The notes under the pieces were generated by a model. That model saw nothing but the letters and a program-made list of their open reading frames with translations, was not told the origin of the DNA and did not search any database. From Rhizaria sp. SCN 62-66 (Eukaryota; Rhizaria, unplaced), in NCBI GenBank assembly GCA_001724265.1, contig MEDY01000265.1:1-42504 (forward strand): a DNA stretch of 42,504 bases, read 5' to 3'. A program made the position numbers and the translations under genes. Shown here piece by piece: positions 18,774 through 30,700 of the stretch. Numbering within the stretch: position 1 is the stretch's first letter; each line of letters begins with the position of its first letter.

Positions 18774-21700
18774 CTACTGTTGCTTGGTGTTGCTATTGCC
18801 GCCAGTAGCTGCGCTGTTGACGGCATGCAGCGACGACACACTGAGACTCGCGCCAAGGGCCGCAGCCGCACCGCGGTTGCCCCCATTGGCGTTCGCAGGC
18901 GTGTTGAAGACGACGCGGCCCTTACCGGCCTTCAGGGCGTTGGCCTTCTGCTGCAGCTGCTGCCGCTGCTGTTGCTGCTGTAGCGCTGGGGTCGAGTAAG
19001 ACGCGGACAGACTGCTCGCATTGCCGCCGGCAAAGGCAGCAGCGCTTGCCTCGGCCTCGGCGGCAACAGGAGCCGCCGCGGCGTCTGCGTCGGTAGCAGG
19101 GCCTGAAGCGGCCGCGGGCGGGTGGGGGCGCATCGGGGACGCCAGCGCGGCGTGCGAGGCCGCGGGCTGCAGCCGCACGCGCGCACGCGCAGGCGACGCG
19201 CCCACGGCGGCCGTGCTGCCGGTACTGTGAGGAGGCAGCAGCGCCGCGGCCGAGTAGGAGCCGTAACCGCCACTGAGGCCGTCGGCGCCTGCGCCAGCGC
19301 CAGCGCCAGCGCCAGTGATGTTGCTGCCGTCGTCGGCTTTGGAGGCACTGGAGGGCGGCGGGAGCAGGCGAGCGGTCGAGGGGGCCAACCCGAGGCCTGC
19401 GCTGCGCGCCTGCTCACGCTCGCCGTCCTCGGCAAAGTGACCGAGGGCGCCGGCGGGATGACCGTGGGCAAGGGAGGCAGAGGTGGGGACGGGGTGGGGA
19501 CGGCTGAAATGCAGCTGTTGCGACTGTAGCTGCAGCTGCAGCTGCTGCTGGTGGTGCTGCTGCTGCATCAACAGCAACTGCTGCTGGTGCTGCTGCATCT
19601 GCATCTGCTGCTGCATCTGCTGATGGATCTGCTGCTGCTGCTGTTGCTGCTGCATCTGCGCGCTGTTGTCGAGCACGAAAGCTGGGAAGGTGGCAGCGAG
19701 CAGCTTGTCGCGCTCAGCGCGCAGCGCGGCCAGCTCGGCCTGCTGCTGTGCCAGCATACGCACGGCCTTCTGGCGCTGCGCGACGCGGCGCAGGCTCGAC
19801 TCGCGCCGGTCCCGGTCCGCGGGGTCCTCGCCGGAAGCCATGGCCGCACCGCCCAGCCCCGCCAGCCCGCCGTGCGCGCCGCCGCGCTGGCCCTGCGCCG
19901 GACCGGCCAGCGACAGCAACGACGACGACGATGCTGAGGAAGCAGAGGCCAGCGCGAGCCCGCTGCCGCCGCGGCCCGTGTGTGCAAGCAGCACGCGCCG
20001 GCGCGGCGTCGCGGGCGGCAGCAGCGCAGGCACGGCGCCCGAGCCGGAGCCGCAGCCGGTGTTGGCCAGCAGATTTGCGCTGCTGCCAACGAGCGTGAGT
20101 GAAGTACTCGCGCTGCCGCCGCCGTCACCGTTCAGCGGATCGGCGGCGGGGTCATAGTCGTCGGCGGTGACCGTGAGCACGCGCCGCGCTTCCGCGGCCA
20201 GCGCCTCGGCGGCCTCGGCCGCGCCGCCGCCGCGGCTGCCGCCCTGCTGGATGGCCAGCACGCGCTGCCGCTCGCCCACGACCTGCAGCAGCGCCTCGAT
20301 TGCGGCGCGCAAACGGACGTTTTCCTTCGCCAGCGCGCGCGACTTGGTGCTCGCCTCGGCCGTTTCCAGCGCCGTCTTGGACTGCGCGGCGGAGGCTGAG
20401 GCGGCGGCGGCCTGCAGGCGGCGCGCCAGCGCGGCGGCTTCGCGGGACTCCTGCTGCTGCTGCTTCTGACTGCCGCCTGCACCGTTATCGTGCGGGTCGG
20501 CGTCGTCGTCGTCGCTGTCGAGGTGCTTGTTAGCGCTGCTCGCGCTAATGGTGGCGTTGGCGGCGGGCGCAGGAGCGCGGAGGCGCTGCTGGAGGTCGCG
20601 GGTAACGCGCAGCATCTGCATGCTCATGCTCTCATCCTCGGCCTAGAATTGTGTTTAACGAAAACAGTCACAAATGAAAAGGATGTGAAATGAATAAAAT
20701 GAAAATATCGTGAAATGTGCAACAAATAGAAATAATAAGCGAATCATAAGATAGAGAAATATCATAGAATGTGTCATTTAATTGCGTACCTCTGCGAGCG
20801 CAAGCTCAAGCCTCTGAATCTCCCACTGCTGCTGCTGCAGCGCGCGCCCCGCGGCGGCCGCCGCACGCAGCCCAGCGGTGTTGCCGCTGGCCGCGACGCG
20901 TGCGCGTGCGTTCGCCGTGAGGATGGACGCCAGCGGCAGCAGGCGCGCGTCGGGCGGCAGTGTCGCGTGCGCCAGCGCAGACGCGAACGCCGACGAGCGT
21001 TCGAGCTCGATCACAGCGCTCATGTCGCGCTTTCTCGAAGTCGCCGCTGCGGTCGCGCTGCCGCTCGCGGCGGCCGGGGCGAGGTCGGCAAGCGTGAGCG
21101 TGCGGTAGCCGCCGCGGCCGACGCCGACGCCGAAACCCTCGGCAGCCACCTCGACGCGCCCCTGCGCCGTCGACACCAGCGCCACGGTGTCCAGCCGGCG
21201 CAGGCGCTCGCTCGCGCTGCTGCTCGTCGCCACGGGTGCGCTACCAGTGCCGCTACTAAAGCCAGAAGTAGAGCTTGAGCTAGAGATGGCGCCAGAGCCA
21301 GAGGTGGCGTTCAAGCTGTTAGAGCTCCCAGTCGCGCCGAAGGCGGGAGAGTTTCCAGCGTTCACGGAGCTCACGCTGCCAACACTCACGTCGCTGGTGT
21401 TTCTAATGCTCGTGCTCGAGTCGGCGAGCGCGAGCAGCAGCTGCTGGTGCTGCTCCGACACCGCCGCGGCCCTGGCGGCTACGGCCTGTGCCTCCGCGCT
21501 GAGCGTGGCCGCGGCGCGCTCCAGACGGGCGACTTCGGCGACGCGGGCCGCGCGCGCCGGGTGCAGCGTTGTCGCCACCCAGCGCCGCGCCTCGGCCTCG
21601 AGCGCGCTCACCGCGGCGCCGCCCGGCGCGCTGCCGTTGCCGTGCGTCGAGGGTCGCCCGTCGGTGTTGGCCGTCGACGGCGGCCGCTCGCCCCATTCGT

Positions 21701-24700
21701 TGCCGCCGCCGGCGCCGACAACAGCGTTGGCATTGCCGCCAGTGCTGTTGGTGTTGAAGGCGGCGATGGCGGTCGAGACGGTGGACGCAGACACGGAGCC
21801 AGACTGGATCACCGCGCTAATGGTCGTGCCATTGGAGCTCGCGCTGCCGGCATTGCCGCTCGCGTTGCTCGGTGGCCCGTCGCGGTATAGCAGCCACAGC
21901 GGGTCGTTCTTCAGCACGTTGGCCGCGCCGCCAACGCCTGCGCTCGCGCTTCCGGAGCTCTCGCCCGCCGCGCTCGCGCCCGCGCCGCCGCCGCTGTTGG
22001 TGGACGCGTTGGCGAGCCAGGGGCGCTTGCCCGCCCGGATGGCCGCGATGTCGCGCTTGACCTTCTTCACGGCGGCGCGCTCCTCGACGCGCGCCCATTC
22101 GGCGCCGCGTGCGCAGCGGGCCGCCGCGGCAGCCAGGCGCGCGCCCTCCGCGCGCGCCGCGGCGGCCTCGCGGCCGAGTCGAGCGAGCGCGCGCGCGCCC
22201 TCGCCGCGCAGCACGGCACGCTCCGTCTCGGCCTCGCAGTCGCGCGCGAGCGCCGTCGCCAGCAGCTCCAGCTCCGCCGTGCGCTTGCACACGCGCAGCC
22301 GCTCCGCGCGCGCCAGCGCCAGCAGCGCGTCGACGCCTGCGCACGTGTCCGCAACGACGACGCGCAGGCGGCGCGCCTCGGCCTCGAGCGCGCGGACGCG
22401 CGCGTCGCGGTCGGCGGCGAGGCGGCGCTCCGCGCGGTCGATGTCGGCCGCGGCCTGGCGGTGCGCGTCGGACCAATGCGAGGCCGGCAGCGTCGACAGC
22501 CACGCGGGCCGCATGTAGGCCGACACGAACAGAGACTCGGTGCCCGCGGTCTCGCCAGCGGGGCCGCTGGGCTTGGCGGCGGATCTAGACGAGGAGCCGG
22601 CGGCGCTGGAGCCGGAGCCGGAGCCAGAGCCCAACGAGCCGGCGGCGGTGGCGCGGCTGGAGATGCTGCTGCTGTTGTTCTGCACGGCCTGCGCGAACGA
22701 GTCGAGGTGCGCGAGGTCGAGCCCTGCGGTGTGGGGGTTGGCCAGCGGCAGCTCGACCTGCACGACCGAGCCGACGTCGACGGCACCGTTGGTGATGCCG
22801 GCGTTGACGTCGATGTCGGCCTCGGACTCGTCCTCGCTTTCGCTAGCGTCGCCGGCGCTGTCGGCGCCGTCACTATCACTAGCGATTGCGCCCTCGCCAC
22901 CAGCCTTGTCCTTGGACTTGCTCTTGCCCTTGTTCGAGACCAAGGCAACCTGAGTGCCACTCGAGCTGCTATTGCTGTTGTTGCTATTCTTGGAGGTGGT
23001 CGAGAGCAGCGCGGCGACGGTTATCGCGCCCGCGCCCGCGCCGGCCTTGCGCAGTCGGCCGTTCATCATACTGATGAGCGCACGCTCCAGCGCGGCGCGG
23101 TGCTCGGCGGCCTCGCGTCCGTCCTCTCCGCCTGTACTGTTGGCGCTGCTGGAGCTGGCTTTGCCGCCGCCGCTGCCGTGCGCGTGCGAGAGTGAGAGCG
23201 GCATGTCGGTTTGCGGTGTGAAGATCACCGCCGAGGCCTCCAGCTCCAGCGGTGACGGCAGGAAGTGGTTGATGCGGTAAGGGAACAGCGCCGCCGCGGC
23301 CGTCGCGGCGGTCGCGGCCGCCGCAGCAGCGGAGACCACGACAGTGCCGACGGCGTTGGCGCCGGCGCCAGCGGTCTTGCTGTTGTGGGCGAGCCTACCG
23401 CTGTCGCTGGTGCTGTTGCCGCCGCCAGAGTACTGCCCCTGTGATTGGGATTGGTGCAGCTGCTGCTGCTGCTGCTGTTGCAGGCGGATGTTGCGCTCGC
23501 GCATCGGCGACCCCACCGCGAGGTACGCGTACGCGACGCCGTTGACGGTGCCTGCGGAGCCGGCGCCGCTTGCGCCCGCCGCGGCTGCAGCGCCAGCGCC
23601 GACAGCGGCGCCCGTCATCGGGCACGCCAGCGCGGCGGCGATGTCGATGCGGTCTCTCTGGCCAGTCCGCTTGCTCCGCCTGCTCTTGCTCTTGCTGCTG
23701 GCGCTCGCGGTGGCGCCGGAGCTAGGCGCGAAGCCGCTGGCGCCGGCCATGCTCTTGGAGCTCGGGCTGCCACTGTAGGTGCTGCCGCTGCCGGACGTGG
23801 CGAGCAGCGCGTCGAGCCGCCGGAGCGCGTCGACCTCCCCGAGGGCGGCTCCGGCACGGACGACCGCGGTGCGCACAGCCTCGGCGGCCTCGGCCTTGGC
23901 GGCGAGCAGCGCGCGCAGCAGCAGATTGAAGCGCAGGCGGTCGCGGCGCGCCAGGTGCAGCAGCAGCGTGATCTGCGTCACGCGGCGCGCGCGGCTGATG
24001 CACGCCGTGGGCGGATACAGCAGCAGCGCGAGGTCCTTGCCGACCGACGACAGCAGCGCCGCGCCCGCGGCCGCGTCGGCCAGAGCGGTGTTGCTGGCGG
24101 ACGCCGACGACGCGGCGCTGCCGCCCGCCTGCTGCTGCTGTTGCTGCTGCTGCTGCGCCTGCGCCTGGGCGTGCTTGTTGAGCGAGGCCTTGGCGAGCAG
24201 CGTTGACATGCTGCTGTCGAGCAGGCTCGAGCCACCGCTGGCGCTGTTGCTGGGGCTCGTCGCCGCATTGAGTGTCGCCAGAGTCGCCTCGGCCACGTCG
24301 TTCGCGCTCGCGCTCGCATCGGAGCCATTGTTGCCGCCGGCGCCAGCGGTGCCGGCCGCAGCCGCGCGTGCGCTGCCGCCGATCGCGGCGACGGCGCCCA
24401 CGACAACCACACTGCTGTTGCTGTGCGACGTAGTCGTCGTTGCCGAAGCTGTCGTCGTCGTGGTGACGGTGTTGGAGTGCGTGGCGATCGAGACCCATAC
24501 GCCGTCAGCCAGACCGAGCGAGCGGCCGACGCCGAAGCGCGGCTGCGGCGGGCGCGCGCCCCCGGGCAGCGCCAGCAGGCGGCCGCCGTCCGCGCCGCCG
24601 CCAGCCACGAAGGCGGCGGCGCGCGCGTCCTGGGCCAGCAGACGCAGCAGCGATGTCAGCAGGCGCGGGGTCGCGATCGCGCGGGCCTCGGCCGCGGCGG

Positions 24701-27700
24701 CGTCCAGGTCCAGAGTGACGGGGGAAACGGCGGCGATGGCGTCGAGGCGCAGGCGAGTAAAGGGATTACTGCTGAACGGGTTGGTGCTACTATTGCCGAC
24801 GAAGTTCGCGCTGGAGCTCGAGTGCGTGAGAACACCGTTGTTGTTGCTGCTGCTGCCGTAGTTTGAGCCAGAGCTGGAGTTGCTCATGTTCACCGACACG
24901 TTGTTGTTGGGCAGGATGCCCGTGCCGCAGCGCGTGAGCATGTACAGGTCAGACGCAGGATCGGGGACGTAAGCCGCGCCGCTCTTGGACGCGCCGCCGC
25001 CGCCGCCGGCACCGCCGCTGGCACCGGCGCCAGCAACGCCCTTGCGTCCGCCCTTTCTACCGCCCTTCTTGCCGTTCCCGTTCCCGCCGGCGTCGCCACC
25101 GTCGGCGCCGTCCGCGCTGCCGCCGGTGCCGTCGTCGATGTTGCCGCCGTCATCGTCGTCGTCGTCGTTGGCGTCGCCGAACACGGAGTTCGCCGACGCG
25201 GCCGCCGCCGACAACGCCAGCTTGCTGCCGGCGCCCTGGGCGGCCGCTGCAGCGGCAGCCGCAGCCGCAACGGCCGCGGAGGCCGCCGCGACAGCCGCAG
25301 CGCCGCCGACGGGGACGTCGCCGGGCGCCTGGAGCAGCAACAGGCCGCCGTCCGCAGCGCCCGCGGCGGCGCGGGAGAGCGCGAACGGCACGCCGCTGTA
25401 GCCAACGCTCGCTCCGTTGGCAGCTGCGGTCACAGCGCCTGCGCTGCCATTGTTGGCGGCGGCGCTACTGTTGCTGCTGGCGTTGGGGTTGTTGGCGTAC
25501 CAGACCGTCTCCATGAGCTCCATCTTGCGCAGGTGCGCGACACGCGCGAGCCGCTCGCGCGGCGTCAGCGCGGGCAGCGCGGCGCAGCGGCCCGGCGGCG
25601 GCTGGCCCTGATGCGCGCCGCGTGCCGCCGACAGCGCGGCGGCCGCAGCCGCGGGACCCGGCGGCAGCAGCGACGAGAGCACGGAGACTGTAGTGCTGGC
25701 GTGCAGCGCCAGCGGCGGCAGCTGCGGAATGCTGGGCACCACGGCCAGGTCGCCGCTGCTGCCCGTGGTGACGCGCACGACGTCTCCGCCGTCTCTGTCG
25801 CCGCCGCTCTGAGCGGGCAGCGCGGGCGCGGCGCGGAGCCGGTCGGTGTGCAGGTCGAGCCGCGCGAGGGGGAAGGACGACACAGCCAGCGACGACACGA
25901 GCGCCGCGGCGGTCTCGCCCTCGACCACAACGCCAGCGGCGCCGGAGCGGTAGCTGGCGCTAGAGTTGGCGCTTGCGTTGTTGGTGTTGGCATAGTGCAG
26001 CGCCCAGTAGCGCGCCGCGGCCTCGGGCTCCGCCACCGCGGATGGCGGACCCCCGCTGGCGCCGCTGACGGTCACCGCAGTCGAGCTGCTGTAGTTGTTG
26101 TTGCCCACGGTCACAAGCACGGGCGCAGCCGCCCTGGCTGCGGCCTCGGCCTCGGCGCCGGCGCGCGCGCCATCGGCGGCGGCCAGCACAACGGCCAGCG
26201 GTGGCAGCGGCGATAGCGTCGGCGTCAGCGGCAGCAGCGACACGGCGTGCGCGTGCATCGACTCCCAGCACTGCGCGCGCAGCCGCCACGCTGCGAGCGC
26301 GCGCGCGAGGCCCTGTCGGTGCAGCGCGGCGCGCGCGCGGGCGACGGCGGCCGCGGTGGCCTCAGCCGCGCGCGCGGGTGCGCTGGGGTCGACGCTGAGC
26401 TCAATCAGCGAGAGGCGCTCCAGCTCCGGCGCGGCGTCGTTGCGCGCGATTAGGTTCTGGGCTTGAGCGAGCACGCGCTTCAGCGCGGCCGCGATCGACT
26501 GCGCGGGCGCCAGAGACGTCAACGCGCCGCTACTCGCACTCGGGCCCGCGCCAGCGTTGCCGCCTGAAGCGGCCTGCTGCTTCGAGTTGTGGCGGGCCGC
26601 GCGCGTGGCGGCGGCGGCGGCGCGGCGGCAGCTCTTGTCGACGAACAGCTGCGACAGCCCCTGCTCCTGCTGGCCCTGGCCCTGGCCCTGCTGGCCCGCG
26701 CCCGCCTGCAGCGCGGAGTCGGACCCGGCGGCGGCGGCCGCGGCGGCGGCGGCAGCAGCGGCGGCCAGCAGCGGCGTCAGCGCGGCGGTCGAGTTGGACG
26801 CGCAGTCGGCGACAAACGCGGCGGCGGCGGCGGCGGCAAGCGTGGCAACCTTGTTGTTGGAGCTGCTACTGATCACAGCAGAGCCCGCGTTACTCGCGCC
26901 CAGCTTGTTACCGAAGCCGGCATTACCGCTGCCGATGCTGCCGTTCGTGGCGCCGCGCTTGGGCCAGAAGCAGGCGGTGGGGCGCACCGAGGGCAGCGCC
27001 TGTGCCGCCGCTGGTGGCACCGCCAGCACGCGGCTCGCCACCTCGGCCTCGCTCACGCCGCCGCCGCCGGCACCAGCGTTCGCGCTGCTGTTGCTGGCGC
27101 TGTAGCTGCTGGTGCTGCTGGCGGTGCCGAGGTTGCTGTTGGCGAGCGAGCGGAAGGTGAGCGCGTGCGCGACGGGCGCGATGCGAGGGTGCGGCGCCCA
27201 CACGCGCACGGCGCCCATGCCCACGCCCACGCCGCCGGCGCCCGCACCCGCCCCAGAGCCGCTGGCGCCGGAGCCGGAGCTGAACGCGCTGGCGCCGGCG
27301 CCGGCGCTGGCGGCGAGCGCGCTGTCCGAGGGCAGCAGGTGTGCGACGGACCAGGCGAGCACGGCGCCGTCGCCGCCCGTGGAGTAGAGCACGCTGGATG
27401 TGCTGCCGAAAGCCAGGGAGGCGACGCCGCCCGCCGCGACGCTGTGCGCGGCGACGGGGCAGGCGACGAGCAGGTCGCGAGCGCGGCGGACGACGACGAC
27501 GCCGTCGCGGCCGCCCGTGGCGACGAGCAGTCCGTTGGGCGAGACGGCCAGAACTGTAGGCGGTAGCGAGTGCGCGGTGGCCTCGTCGTCCCAGCTGGCG
27601 GAGAGCTCGCCGCACAGCGAGCGCGTGTGCGCGGTGTGGCTGTGCAGGTACTGCGCCAGCGGCCGCCACAAGGGCGCGGCGCGCGCAGAGGCCATTACCC

Positions 27701-30700
27701 ACGCCGCGAAGGCGCTGTTGTTGCTGCTGTTAATGCCGCTGCTGCTGCCGCTACTGCCGCCGCTGCTGCTGCCGGCGACAACCAGGGCGCCCGCGGTGCT
27801 CGTGGAGTTGCTGATGTTGCTGCCGTTGTCGTAAATGATCGAGAGCGGGTCAGAAGCAGCGTCGGGGGCGGACGCTGAGGCGGCGGCCGCCAGCAGCAGC
27901 ACCGGCTCCAATCCAGAGCCAGGAGCGGAAGCAGTGCTCTTGCTGTTGATATCGCTGGGGTTTCTAGCATTGTTGGCGTTGTTGTTGTTCGTGTTGATGA
28001 TGTTTGTGGCGATGTGTGTTAGAGGGTGTCCGCCGATGTAAGTACTCTCGGCCTCAAGCATCGCGTTGTCACCGCCACTGCCGCCGCCATTGGCGCCCTT
28101 GGACGCCGCGACGAGCGCCCCGCTGGCGCCGGACCCGCCGGCAGCAGCGTCGCCGTCGCCGTCGCCGTGGTGGTGGCCGCTGCCGCTGCCGCTGCCAGCT
28201 GTGCCCGCGGAGGCCGAGGCCGCGGCGGGCAGCGAGAGCGGCTCTGCGTCGACCACAAAGCGCTTCAGCGTGCGGTCCGCGCAGAGGCAGAGCAGCGCGC
28301 GCGGGCCCGCAGCGGTGTCGGCCGCGGCGGCCACGGCCACGGGCGCGACCTTGAGGTCCAGCAAGAACGGGCAGAGCAGCGATGCAGGCAGTGAGGGGAA
28401 CGAGGCCAGCGGCGCGGGCGACAGCGCCGCGGCGCAGGCGGCCGCGGAGGCCAGCGCGGAGGCCGAGGCGGCCTTGCTGCCGCCTCCGTGGGCGTCATCG
28501 TCGTCGTCCTCATCGTCGTCGTCGTGCTCGTCCTCGTCCTCGGCGATGTTGCGGTGACTGCCGCGCTTCGAGCCGTTGCCAGCGACGGCGATGCTCGCGG
28601 AGCTGTTCGCGGTGCGCAGAGCGGTGGCGAGGTCGGGGGCGGGCATCGACAGCACGAGGGCCTGGCCCAGAGCAGTGCTGACGACCAGAGAGTGCGGCTT
28701 GTAAGTGCCCAGGGTACTTAGACTGTTGCCGCTCGAGCCAGCGCCAGAGCCGCCGTTCGCGTGGTTGTTGTCGCCACTGTTGTTGCTGCCGCTGTTGCTA
28801 CCGGGGCCACCGTTGGCGCCCGCGTAGCTGCTGCCGGCGTAAGTATAGGGCGTGACGTCGGCGGGCAGACTGACCCAGTCCAGCGCGACGGAGCCCGGCA
28901 GCACGGGCGCGACACCCAGCAGCTCGATGCACACGCTCGCGCTGCCGCTCGTGCCGCCGCCGTAGCCTCGAGGGCCGCGGCCGAGGCCGAGGCCATGGCC
29001 GCGCGCGGTGGTGCCGTTGCCGCCGCCGTCGTCGTCGTCGTCGTTGCCGTCGTCGCTGGCCGAGTTCTCGTCGCTGTCGTTGCCCTCGGCGGCGCCCTCG
29101 GCCGCGGCGGTGGGGGTATTGGCGTTCACGCCGCCGCCGAGGTGGATGTTGTACGAGCTCTTGCTGCTCGTCAGCCCCCTCTTGGCGCTCGCGGTAACAG
29201 CGCTCGCACTCATGTTCGCTCCGGCACCCGCGGCACCAATGCCAGTGCCAGCGCCGGCGCCGGTGGTGCGGTAGCGGAGGATGACGACCTCGTCCCTGCC
29301 GCGGCACAGCGAGGCCAGGTAAAGCCCGCTGGGCGCGAACTTGACTGCCGCGAAGGGCGGAGCGCCAGTGCGCGGGTCTGTGGGGTGCAGCAGCTCGGAG
29401 AAGACAACGCGCGGCGCGGCGGGGTCGGAGATGTCGAGCACGCGCACGACGCCCGACAGGAAGGCCACGGCCAGCAGCGCGCCGCACGGCGAGCACGTCA
29501 GGTGGCTGGGGTAGTCGAGCACGTACGGCGCGGAACCCGCGGCGGCGGCCAGCGCCATTGCCGACACCGTGGCCGGCGGGAACAGCGCTGAGACGGGCGC
29601 GGCCGCGGCGGCAGCAGACGCGGACACAGCGTTGGTGCTAGAAGCGGGCGGGGTGACGAAGACAGGCAACATGAAGGTTGAGACGAGCTGCTTGGTCTTG
29701 GTGTTGTACAGCTTCAGCGTCTGCGGCGGCTGCAGTGCCAGCGCGGCAACCGGCACCACCTCGGCAGCACCCGCCCCCGCACTAGAGCAGTTCGAGCTTG
29801 CATTGCCACCGGTGCTGCTGTTGCTGTTGCTGTTGCTGGGGGGCGCGACGGTGAGCCGGACGCCCGCCAGTAGCGACAGCGGGCCGGTCATGATGTCGTC
29901 GCTCGCGCCCATGCCGCTGCCGCTGCCGCTGCCGCTGCCGGAGCTGCTCGCGCCCTTGGCGCCACTGCCGGCGGTGGCGCTGGCGGCGGAGAGCGGGACC
30001 GCGGGCGCGAGGAGCTGGCGCTGGAAGGCTGAGTGCAGCGCGCGCTGCCCCGCCGTGGCCGTCGTAAGCACGGCCAGCAGCGGGTAGGGCCCCACGGCCG
30101 CGCACACCGCGGGCGTCGCTCCCGGCAGCGGCAGCGGCAGCGGCAGCGGCGTCATCGCGCCGCGCGCGCCCGCGGCAGCGGAGCCAGCGGCAGCAGCTGT
30201 GACGAGCGCGTTCGCGCCGGCGTTGCTGCCGCTGTTCGCGCCGTTTAAGTGCGCGGGCGGCGCGAGAGCGAGTGGCAGCGAGGGCAGGGTGGCCAGCGCG
30301 CCGTGTGGCAGGCCTGATGCGACGGCGGCAGTCGCGGTGGCGGCGGCGACAAAGCCCGCGGCCGTTACGGCCACGGCGGCGGCGGCCGCGGTGTTGGCGC
30401 TGGTGAGCGAGAGGTGGCCGGCCAGCGGCAGCGTGTTCGCCACAGATACCGCGGTAGCCTCAGCGTCCTTGCTGGGGGAGGAAGCGCTGCCCATGCTGGT
30501 GCTAGAACTGCTGCTGCTGCTACTATTCCCACTCTGCTTGTTGTCGCTGCTATTGCTGCCGCCGCTGCTGCTGCTGGGGGCAAGGAGGATGGAGGCAGCG
30601 ACGGCATCAGCGTCAGCGTCGGCGTCGGCCTCAGCCTCGGCGTCGCCCTTCTCCTCCTCGTCGTCGTTGTTAGCGCTACTATTCGCACCAGCGCCAGTGC

